Shown: positions 56,949 to 64,000 of the stretch, one piece after another
How positions within the stretch are numbered: the first letter of the stretch is position 1
Layout of the letters: each line of letters begins with the position of its first letter
Assembly (NCBI GenBank): GCA_025526915.1
Contig: JAHLKH010000108.1
Span: 1-64,000, forward strand
Direction of reading: 5' to 3'
From: Entophlyctis helioformis
Lineage: Eukaryota; Chytridiomycota; Chytridiomycetes; Chytridiales; Chytriomycetaceae
DNA: 64,000 nt
Position numbers and translations under genes: made by a program
Notes under the pieces: model-generated
Told to the model about the DNA's origin: nothing
Databases searched by the model: none
What the model saw: only the letters and a program-made list of their open reading frames with translations

Positions 56949-57472
56949 TCTACCGCTGCAATGAGAACCTGACCAGCCAGATGTGCCCGCAGTGCAAGCA
57001 GCGGATCCCATACGAGAACCGCACCAACCTGCGACGCTACGAGTGCACAGACTGCGAGACCGTCTACCACCGCGACGTGCTTGGTGCCACCAACATCGGA
57101 ATGGTTGCACTGGAGCATCTGCTCTTTGGACAACGGCCGCTCTACTTGACGCACACGCCAGTCGATCCGCCTGTCGTCCAGCAGCCTCCAGCACCAGATC
57201 CGCCTGTCGTCCAGCAGCGTTCTAGACACACCATCAAGCGACGTCTAGAACCAGATCCGACGGTCGACCAGCAGCGCCCAAGACGTGCCATCAAGCGGCG
57301 TCCAGCACCGGATCCGCCTGTCGTCCAGCTGCCTCTAGCACCGGATCCGCCTGTCGACCAGCAGCGTCCAACACGCAGACAGCGTGCCAGCAAGTCAAGT
57401 GCCACTCCACATGCTCTGACTTCCAGCACAACCACCAACACTTTGAATCGGGGCACCTCCCGATCGACCTAA
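53090..57472 (+). CDS. Fanzor: eukaryotic TnpB-family RNA-guided endonuclease (possibly damaged copy)
   Basis: Multi-exon gene ending at stop 57472. The C-terminal half carries the TnpB/Fanzor RuvC-zinc ribbon: VVSFDWGERYLFGA (RuvC-I, Asp at about 56130); an exon with FGIDFTGQGG (about 56757-56790); CNENLTSQMCPQC (Glu at about 56962, then the first CxxC); CTDC (about 57043); and HRDVLGATNIG (RuvC-III Asp at about 57074). The Glu placed next to the TSxxCxxC ribbon, rather than in a separate RuvC-II strand, is a Fanzor trait. The N-terminal portion (about 53090-55500) has no recognised domain; it includes acidic repeats, an Ala/Lys repeat (KAAAAKAT) and basic nuclear-type stretches. The C-terminus has about six PDPPVVQQ-like repeats. 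Apparent frame changes near 53633, 54315, 54365 and 54598, and a TGA near 56478 unless spliced out, question integrity. Confidence 0.72.
56866..56946. repeat. (ATCC)n and (CA)n microsatellites in a Fanzor intron
   Basis: About eight CATC/ATCC units (56866-56900) and then about 14 CA units (56921-56946) fill the intron between the exon ending SSGYAYV and the zinc-ribbon exon starting at about 56947. Confidence 0.9.
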
Positions 57473-57741
57473 CGGGTCACTTTATCACATCATTGTTCAA
57501 ACAATGGTGCAAGGTGAGCATCTCGTTGGATGTGCCTCGCCCGCCTGTCGTCGCATGCTCGTTGCTGACTCGAACCTTCCATCGTGTGATATGCGGGCTT
57601 GCATTCGACGCCTCTCGCGTCCAATTTAATTCAATGATTCTTGGTAATTGTTTGAATGTCGGGCCATTTGCCGGCGGTTTGCCGGCATTCCCTCGCCCTG
57701 TTGCCCACCCCTCGCCCTGTTGCCCACCCCTCAGCTGTAAC
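57473..57741. other. Fanzor 3' flank and RCC1-gene 5' region, with small hairpin
   Basis: Contains CATTGTT-CA-AACAATG (57489-57504), a 7-bp stem hairpin 17 bp after the Fanzor stop, and two direct copies of TTGCCCACCCCTC (about 57707-57735) just upstream of the next ATG. In known Fanzor/TnpB loci the guide RNA comes from the sequence overlapping and following the 3' end of the ORF, so this is the place to expect it. No RNA structure was computed. Confidence 0.4.
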
Positions 57742-59583
57742 ATGCCTACTGCTGCTGCCACGGCTGCACGGGCCGCATGTGCACTGCGGGCCCTGCCTGC
57801 CCTGCCTGCCATGACCTCCTACACCAACCACGCCCGCCTCGCCCGCCTCGCCTGTGGCCGCAGACACCTGGCGTCCACTGCCGCCGCCCGCTTCCAGCAG
57901 CAGCAGCAGCAGCAGCAGCAGCCCCGCAAGACCGGCCCGGCCGACGAGCCCAGCAACGAGCACCCGTTCCACAGGGGCCAGGCCGCCTCGTCCAGACGCA
58001 GCCGCCTCGTCATCCTCGCCGCCAGCGTCGCCGTCTCCGCCATCACGCTTGCCGCCGCCGTGCGTATCGTCCACGCCGAGCCATCTGCCGCTGCGTCCGA
58101 CGCAGCCGCGTCTGGCAGGCTGCCCAAGTCGCCCCTGCAGACTCTGATCGACGACGCCCGCAGCCATCCCGGCATCTGGATCTGGGGCTCCAACGGATCG
58201 GCCCTTGTCGATCCCTCGTCGTCGTCGTCGTCTGCTGCCGACCCTGCCGTCGAAGCCATCCCCGTTGCCTCCCTCAGCGGCCAGGCCTTCCGCGACCTGG
58301 CTCTTGGCGACAACCATGCCGCTGCCATCAACGAGCGCGGCGACCTGCTGCTGTGGGGAAAGCAGCCCGCAGAGACTGCAGAGACTGCAGCACCAGCCTC
58401 GTCTTCGTTGCCCGCTGTCATCCTGGCAGGGAAGGATCTGACACAGGTCGCTTGCACTTCCAGACGCGTCTACGCCGTCTCTCGCTCGGGCTCGCTCTTC
58501 CAGATTGATCGGAGCAACGCCAACAAGGCGACCCACATCAGACTGCCGTCGGATGCAGCATGGGGCGAAAAGATTGTCCAGGTCTCGTCCGGCTCGGACC
58601 ACGTGGTTGCCGTCTCAAACACCGGCGCAGTGTACACGCTCATGTGCTCAGACAATGGAAACAAATACGGCCAGCTCGGCCTCGGCCACAAGGACTCCAA
58701 GGCTGTCTCGCCCTCTACCTTGTACCGCGTCGCAAAGCTTTCCGGCACCCGCTGCAACAAGGCCGCTGCTGGCCGTGGCCACACCATTGTTGGCTCGACT
58801 GACGGCCGCGTCTTTGCCTTTGGCTTAAACAGTGTCGGCCAGCTGGGCATTGGCTCCAGCAAGACGCAGACGGCCGTTGTGCCCCTGGAGATCAACACGA
58901 TCTGGTCGGCTGCTGGAAACCCCTCGGACCAGGCGCGTCCGTTAGACGCTCACTGCACTCGCATTGCCGCTGGTGGAGACACGACGCTCTTTGTGATTGA
59001 AACGCCGGATGCAACTCAGGTGCTTGCCTGTGGCAACGGCCAGTTTGGCCAGCTGGGCAATGGCGCCTTCCTCCAGGCTATGCACACGCCGACCAAGATC
59101 AAGAGCCTGTCCAACCTGTGCGAATACGACGAGCACCGTCGTCGCGTGGTTCCAATCCGCGTATCCAAGATTGCTGCCAGCGACTCGCACTGCGCCGCCG
59201 TCCTGGAAAACTCGACTGGATCGGGCAGATCGGCCGGAAGCCGCGGATGGTTCTCGTGGCTCTCGCCATCGACTGCGGTCTCATATGGACACGACTTGCT
59301 CATGTGGGGCATGAACACCCATCTGCAGCTGAACCGCGCAGATGGCAAGCGTGGCAACCAGCCCGTTCCCGGATATGTGCTGCCCATCCAGTACACCAGC
59401 CCGTCTGTGCTTCCTGCAGCGCGGTCCGACTCCAGCGAGCCTGACGCAGATCCCAACATGCGTCTGCAGCTTGCATCAGCTGCCCCTACTGCCATTGGCC
59501 CTTTCAAGAAAACGCATGTTACTGAGCAGGGCATTGCCCTTGGTGATGGCGTCTCTGCCGTCTACACTCGCATTGTCACTTGA
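57742..59583 (+). CDS. Mitochondrial RCC1-repeat protein (Fmp25-like)
   Basis: Single exon of 613 codons from ATG 57742 (MPTAAATAARAA). The N-terminus is Arg/Ala-rich (RLARLACGRRHLAS), a good mitochondrial presequence, then poly-Gln, then one hydrophobic helix (LVILAASVAVSAITLAAAVRIV, about 58005-58070) as inner-membrane anchor. RCC1 beta-propeller units follow: GIWIWGSNGSA, FRDLALGDNHAAAINERGDLLLWG, NKYGQLGLGHKDS, AAAGRGHTIVGSTDGRVFAFGLNSVGQLGIG, ACGNGQFGQLGNG, DLLMWGMNTHLQL. The layout matches fungal Fmp25/RCC1-like mitochondrial proteins, linked in yeast to cytochrome bc1 assembly. Its start lies 270 bp after the Fanzor stop. Confidence 0.88.
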   Translation: MPTAAATAARAACALRALPALPAMTSYTNHARLARLACGRRHLASTAAARFQQQQQQQQQPRKTGPADEPSNEHPFHRGQAASSRRSRLVILAASVAVSAITLAAAVRIVHAEPSAAASDAAASGRLPKSPLQTLIDDARSHPGIWIWGSNGSALVDPSSSSSSAADPAVEAIPVASLSGQAFRDLALGDNHAAAINERGDLLLWGKQPAETAETAAPASSSLPAVILAGKDLTQVACTSRRVYAVSRSGSLFQIDRSNANKATHIRLPSDAAWGEKIVQVSSGSDHVVAVSNTGAVYTLMCSDNGNKYGQLGLGHKDSKAVSPSTLYRVAKLSGTRCNKAAAGRGHTIVGSTDGRVFAFGLNSVGQLGIGSSKTQTAVVPLEINTIWSAAGNPSDQARPLDAHCTRIAAGGDTTLFVIETPDATQVLACGNGQFGQLGNGAFLQAMHTPTKIKSLSNLCEYDEHRRRVVPIRVSKIAASDSHCAAVLENSTGSGRSAGSRGWFSWLSPSTAVSYGHDLLMWGMNTHLQLNRADGKRGNQPVPGYVLPIQYTSPSVLPAARSDSSEPDADPNMRLQLASAAPTAIGPFKKTHVTEQGIALGDGVSAVYTRIVT

Positions 59584-59770
59584 TGATCCACATCCATGCG
59601 CCAAAGTAAAGCAAAGTGTTCTTTCCTTGCATAGCACGCCACGCCAGCCATGGCATGGCATGCCGTACCGTGTCAGTGGTTGTCCCACATTCTCATGTGC
59701 TCCAGATGGACGCGGTCGCGTCGAGCGGATCTTGTCCTCGCAACAACAAAGCAAGCAGGCGGCTGTGACG

Positions 59771-61588
59771 ATGCTGGCGGAGCGACAGACGACAGTCAAC
59801 GCAGACGCAGCAGCAGCAGCCAGCGACAAGCTGGTGCGCAGTCTGCAGAGCCAGCTGCAGACCACTGCCGAGCTGCTGGTTGCCCTTGGCCGCACCGACA
59901 TTGTGCTGGCTGTGGTCGAGCAGGTCGTTGGTGCGAGCGGCAGCCAAGCCGTCGAGCCAGGGTTGCCAGCAGCAACAGCAACCGCACAGCCCGGTGTGCC
60001 TCGCTATGTGGTGCCGCCAGCGACTGGCGACCTTGCGTTCGGACACAGCCACTGGGACCGCAAGCCAGCCGAGATCCACGCCTTGATCCTCAAGCACGCC
60101 GGCCTGCTCACGCGCTTCCTGTGCGGCCTGCTCGGCGAAAAGCGCCGTATCGACCAGGCGACCAGGCTACAGCTGTGGATCGATGCGTTCAAGATGGACT
60201 GGCACGGCGATCTGGCTCTGCTGCCTGACGTCGAGCTGACGGCCGACGACGGACTGCTTCTCGCACACTCTCGCTCCATGTACGACCGTCTCTGCAAGCG
60301 CTTTCCGCAGTGCAGCGAGACCGACAGCTTCTATTCAAGATCAGACGCATCCAGCAACAACTACGACGGGCCGTTCGGCTTTGATTGCTGGAGCTTAAGG
60401 CGGCTGCTTCTCATTCCGATGCGGCACTGCTGGTTTGATCTGCTCGACTTTACGTATCCGATCGCACTCGCTCGCTTGTCCATCCGCTTTGGATGCCTCG
60501 ATCTGCTCAAGCATCTCGACGGCAAGTACAATGTACTCCAGCACTGGATGGCCAAGCACGATGCGACAAGCGAGTACTGGCACCGTGTAGTTGATCAAGC
60601 AGCGAAACACGGACATCTCGATGTCGTGCAGTACCTTTTCGATCTGGGTCTGACATGCACGGCTGGTGCCATGGACTGGGCAGCTTGCAACGGTCATCTG
60701 CATGTCGTCAAATGGCTGCACGAGAACAGGACGGAAGGATGTACGACTCGAGCGATGGATTGGGCGGCAGTCCACGGTCACCTTCATGTGGCCATCTTCC
60801 TCCACGAGAATCGGACAGAAGGATGCACGAAACAAGCGATCGACTGGGCGGCTGAAAGGGGCCATCTGCCTATGGTCATCTTCCTTCACGAGAGTGGGAT
60901 GGAAGGATTCACGACTGATACGATGAACGGCGCGGCAGTCCACGGCCATCTGCATGTCATCAAATGGCTCCATGCCAATAGGACCGAAGGATGCACGACT
61001 CGTGCGATGGACGGCGCGGCTGCCAAGGGTCATCTGCACGTCGTCAAGTGGCTCCACGAGAATCGGACGGAAGGATGCACGACGTTGGCAATGGATAATG
61101 CGGCCAACAGTGGCCATCTGCATGTCGTCATCTGGCTCCACGAGAATCGGACAGAAGGATGCACGGAAGAGGCAATGGTCTATGCGGCACGCAACGGCCG
61201 CCTTGATATTGTGCAGTGGCTCCACGAGACGCGCCAAGAGGAGCTAACGTCCCGCGCACTCGATGATGCCGCCGGCTGCAGAAGCTTGGACGTCGTCAAG
61301 TACATGCACTCCAAGGGCGTCCGCGCATCGAGTAATGCTGTTGAGACGGTAGCCAATTTGTGCAACACCGAGATGCTGCAGTACTTGCTGGACTATGGAT
61401 ACTCGGTTGAACTCGGAGCACTCAACCGCGCCGGAATTCCCGCCATCGCCAATATGCTCCTTGAACGCCTCACGCTGGACCGGGCACAGGCGCTGCTTGC
61501 CGAAGCAAAGCAAAGAAAATCCAAAAAGGCCACCATCAATCGACTCGAGTCGACCATCAAGAAACTGCAAAAGCCGCGCAGGCGATGA
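59771..61588 (+). CDS. Ankyrin-repeat family protein (full-length paralogue)
   Basis: Single frame of 605 codons from MLAERQTTVNADA (59771); open further upstream to 59342. It has the same order as the 19630 gene: leader with LVRSLQSQLQTTAELLVALG (possible coiled coil), head module (PAEIHALILK, GLLTRFLCGLLGEKRR, WIDAFKMDWHGDLALLP, SMYDRLCKRF), MRHCWFDLLDF, then about eleven units of 33 residues with consensus VVKWLHENRTEGCTTRAMD-AA--GHLH. It ends with an intact basic tail (KSKKATINRLESTIKKLQKPRRR is split by the stop at 61588), the part that the 21-kb copy lost to an insertion. Function unknown. This is the best complete family member in the window. Confidence 0.88.
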   Translation: MLAERQTTVNADAAAAASDKLVRSLQSQLQTTAELLVALGRTDIVLAVVEQVVGASGSQAVEPGLPAATATAQPGVPRYVVPPATGDLAFGHSHWDRKPAEIHALILKHAGLLTRFLCGLLGEKRRIDQATRLQLWIDAFKMDWHGDLALLPDVELTADDGLLLAHSRSMYDRLCKRFPQCSETDSFYSRSDASSNNYDGPFGFDCWSLRRLLLIPMRHCWFDLLDFTYPIALARLSIRFGCLDLLKHLDGKYNVLQHWMAKHDATSEYWHRVVDQAAKHGHLDVVQYLFDLGLTCTAGAMDWAACNGHLHVVKWLHENRTEGCTTRAMDWAAVHGHLHVAIFLHENRTEGCTKQAIDWAAERGHLPMVIFLHESGMEGFTTDTMNGAAVHGHLHVIKWLHANRTEGCTTRAMDGAAAKGHLHVVKWLHENRTEGCTTLAMDNAANSGHLHVVIWLHENRTEGCTEEAMVYAARNGRLDIVQWLHETRQEELTSRALDDAAGCRSLDVVKYMHSKGVRASSNAVETVANLCNTEMLQYLLDYGYSVELGALNRAGIPAIANMLLERLTLDRAQALLAEAKQRKSKKATINRLESTIKKLQKPRRR

Positions 61589-61639
61589 ATGGAGAGCCAT
61601 GAATCGTTCCTTGGCATTGGAATGAAGATGTGATTGACG

Positions 61640-61880
61640 CACATTTTAGCGCATGGATGCGATGGTCTTTGGATGCTGATCTCAGGGATGCCATAGAGGC
61701 TGTTGTTGAGGAGCAGGATGAACAAGAGGCCAGAGAGAGGGCGGCCTTGGCGGATGCCTCGCTTGACACTGAACGGCTCAGAACGCACATGGCTGATCGT
61801 GCACATGCAGTGAATGACGTGTAGAGCGCCTTGAGGAACTCGTACGTGAGTGGCGGAATTGACGGTCGTTGCACAGACAG
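61640..61880 (-). pseudogene. LINE reverse-transcriptase fragment
   Basis: Minus-strand sequence in two frames matches the middle of the RT domain: PPLTYEFLKALYTSFTACARS (about 61860-61800), then SVKRGIRQGRPLSGLLFILLLNN (about 61770-61700, cf. VERGVRQGCPLSPILFNLFIND in the 22-24 kb element) and LYGIPEISI. The frame break and the missing remainder make it a remnant. It sits just 3' of the ankyrin gene. Confidence 0.75.
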
Positions 61881-62555
61881 GCGTTCAGACGTCTACAAAC
61901 GTGGAGACATACGTGGAGACAAAAGCAAACGCCAGGGACAAAGAGCAGCCGGCATGAGATGAGATGAGATGAAACGAATGGGATGTGATGTAATGAATGC
62001 GTTGTAATGTGACGTGATACAATGTGATAGATGCGACGTCATTTGTTTAAACGGCCATACCCGCCGCGTTTGTACGCCTCGCAGTGTGACGACACGTTTA
62101 TACTGTACCAGACGCGGCAATATGCAACGCACGCCTTGGCGGACGTCCGGGAGAAGACGTCCTGCTGCTGAATACATTGGATCCACGCGAGATCTGTGTC
62201 TTGCCCTGACCCGCCTAACATGATCGCTGTGATCGCCGTGATCGTGCTGGCCGTGCTGGCCGTGGTGGTGGCCTTTTGTGAGTACTGCGTGAACATGCTA
62301 TCGCCCTCCAGTCGACAGGCAGTGATCACCTGCAACACTCTACATCCGGAAATTTCAGCTTCGCCACCATCCAACTCCCTCGAACGCAGGCCATGTCTTG
62401 CAGATGTCGAGCAACGCCTGCGATGCTTACATCCATGCCTGGCTTCTGGCCGGATCTCGAGCACTGCACACAACGGTAAACCAAGATCTGACTCATGATG
62501 TTATTGAGCAAGTGTCCATTGACTTCATCTTGCTATCCAAGGCACGGCGCCGTCT
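61881..62555. other. No gene recognised; GATG-rich low-complexity stretch
   Basis: 61950-62035 is a degenerate GATGAGATGAAACGAATGGGATGTGATG-like purine-rich run. The remainder has short frames on both strands (for example 62039-62473 minus) with no domain or splice support. A hydrophobic frame at 62220-62290 (MIAVIAVIVLAVLAVVVAF) reads like a lone membrane helix but has no wider support. Confidence 0.4.
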
Positions 62556-64000
62556 TCAGTGAGCACGCTCGGTCACTGCGACAAACAGACCGTTCTTGAG
62601 AGACGACGTGATGTACGTGACAAACTCAAACGTCTGGCCCTCGACCAGCTTGAACGAAAAGTTGCGCAGCAGATGGATGGCTGCCACGCGAACCTCGACG
62701 TTGGCCATCTTCTGGCCGATGCAGACGTGACCACCGTCGCCAAACGGATTGTACGTGTTTGGCACTGGAGTAAAGTCGTTCCAGCGCTCGGGAATGAACG
62801 ACTCGGGGTCCTTCCAGAAACGCGGGTCCTTCATGGTGCCGTTGAGGCGGAGTGAAAAGTTGACGCCGGCAGGGAACGTAACACCGTTGAGCGTGACAGG
62901 TTTGACGGACGTGCGGGAAAGGAGAGGGGCAGTCGGGTAGTAGCGCATCGACTCTTTGATGACCCAGTCGAGGTACCTGGATTGGATCATGTCAGTATCC
63001 GCATATCCTTCGTGATGCTTCACAGACAATAGCCGGTGATAAGGCGTGGTCATGGCACGACGCACTTGAACTGGAAGAGATTCTCGATGGTGATCTTGCC
63101 GTCAATGCTTGCGTAGACACGGTCAATGTCAGCAACAAGCTTGGCCATGACGTCGGGATGCTCGCAAAGCACAAGTATCAGGTGCGTGAGCGTATTGGCA
63201 GACGTCCTGCAGTAAAATGTTGGCATGTGTAAGTGCATCGCAAGTTGGTGTGCCATCCTGGTAAGACACTCACTCGTGGCCAGCAACAAAGAAGCCCAGC
63301 GTCTCTCCAATGACTTCGTCCTCGGTCATTCGCTGGGCAAGGCAATGCATGGCAGTCGGTCAGACAGACGGCGCTGCATTGTGCAAGATGAGTGATGCGC
63401 GATGCGCGATGGCGATCACTCACGTTCTCGGGCGACACAGACGGGTCGTCGCAGTTGAGAAGGAGACGGTCGAGCACGTCCATGTCCCACTTGCCCCTTT
63501 CCGCGTGGCCGCCGCTGATCATTGCAGCACGACGCTCTGCAATGACATCTCGGACCAGCTTCTTGGTGTAGCTGCGCACGCTGGCAACCTCTGGAGAGTC
63601 CGAGGCGATTCCGTTCCGCTTCCAAAGGAAATGCGGCGTGTACAGACGCTGCAGTCAAGGCACGCAAGATGCGGGGAGTCAGCCCATCTGCAGATGCAGA
63701 TTCAGATGCAGATTCAGATGCAGATGCATGTACGATGCCAAGTCGCGTACATTCTGGGCAATGGCCATGGTGGCAGACAGGTTCTTTTGAGCCATGGCCT
63801 GGTCGCTGGTGCCGAGCTTGGAGACGGATTCGAGGTTCTTGGAGAAGCCGATCTTGCCAATGACGTCGAGCGTGAGGGCGGCCATGTACTCGTGGAAGTC
63901 GATTGTGATGCCGTTGGGCGAGGTGGACGCCTTGATCAGGACGCGCAGGTCGGCAGCGACCGTGTTCACCACGTCGGCGGTTGCTGTGATGGTTTGGCGC
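62556..64000 (-). CDS. Cytochrome P450 (C-terminal part, cut by window edge)
   Basis: Minus-strand gene ending at 62556; the N-terminus lies beyond 64000. Exons in coding order: about 63750-64000 (FHEYMAALTLDVIGKIGFSKN), about 63425-63650 (VRDVIAERRAAMISGG, WDMDVLDRLLLNCDDPSVSPEN), about 63280-63340 with MTEDEVIGETLGFFVAGHE (I-helix A/G-x-x-T region continuing TSANTLTHLI in the next exon, about 63065-63205), and about 62556-62980. The last has the ExxR motif (WVIKESMRYYP), PERWNDF, and the heme-binding loop FGDGGHVCIGQKMA with the Cys thiolate ligand. These are all key P450 motifs, so the enzyme is probably active. Family and substrate cannot be assigned; CYP3/CYP5-like or fungal fatty-acid-hydroxylase-like candidates are possible. 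Confidence 0.93.

Noticed and set aside
49500..57800. Terminal inverted repeats around the nuclease block
   Set aside because: I looked for matching ends near 49.5-49.95 kb and 57.4-57.75 kb and saw none by eye; element borders remain undefined.
61393..61806. Minus-strand ORF as an intact protein
   Set aside because: Only the part at about 61.70-61.81 kb resembles RT; the rest is antisense to the ankyrin gene.
62220..62300. Short hydrophobic peptide gene (MIAVIAVIVLAVLAVVV)
   Set aside because: A single helix with no supporting context; likely chance from GTGATCGCCGTG-type repeats.

Overview
This is a nuclear, intron-rich, GC-rich eukaryotic window, most likely from an early-diverging (zoosporic, chytrid-like) fungus. 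Genes are dense, lie on both strands and are split by short GT..AG introns. The gene set is fungal: a yeast-type amino-acid permease, carnitine acetyltransferase, a RAD6-type E2, a CM1 spindle-pole protein, an FMP25-like RCC1 protein, a Mug70-like CBS/PB1 protein and the P5A ATPase Spf1. A class A-like GPCR, an SMG6 orthologue, non-LTR retrotransposons and a Fanzor gene fit a chytrid better than an ascomycete or basidiomycete. The taxonomic call is inference. No taxon-specific marker such as rDNA is present.

Layout. 1-4443: ankyrin-repeat genes; the first 1868 bp are one arm of a near-identical inverted repeat. 4520-18440: amino-acid permease (-), tRNA-Ala, an unknown gene (+), carnitine acetyltransferase (+), a low-complexity ORF, CM1 coiled-coil protein (-), RAD6 (-). 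18498-21470: the second inverted-repeat arm, carrying two ankyrin genes, the second cut at its 3' end by a short retroposed insertion with a 16-bp target-site duplication. 21510-24600: tandemly joined, 5'-truncated LINE copies on the minus strand, next to tRNA-Leu and tRNA-Val. 25182-47679: mostly conserved housekeeping genes: SMG6, a LURP-one protein, a 7TM receptor, proteasome beta subunit PSMB2/PRE1, RSAD1/HemN-like radical SAM protein, SPF1, LYR protein, AMMECR1, MHYT-domain protein and a CBS/PB1 protein. 47874-49930: poorly resolved sequence and GC-rich short tandem repeats. 49969-57472: a plus-strand block with two nucleases. 57742-59583: RCC1-repeat mitochondrial protein. 59771-61588: another ankyrin gene, followed by an RT fragment. 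62556-64000: cytochrome P450, cut by the window edge.

The most unusual region is 50-57.5 kb. A multi-exon FEN1/XPG (Rad2)-family nuclease that keeps all its acidic metal-ligand motifs lies directly upstream, on the same strand, of a Fanzor, the eukaryotic TnpB-type RNA-guided endonuclease. The Fanzor shows a RuvC-I D-x-G motif, a Glu just before a TS-x-x-C-x2-C zinc ribbon, and the RuvC-III HRD..ATNI motif. No convincing gene boundary separates the two. They may be two genes of one mobile unit or a single very long gene. Several apparent one- or two-base frame changes and one in-frame stop leave open whether this copy is intact.

Exon coordinates were read by eye from splice-site consensus and frame continuity. 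For multi-exon genes the stated span runs from start codon to stop codon, introns included. Apparent frameshifts occur in several unrelated genes here, so some may be assembly indels rather than real lesions.
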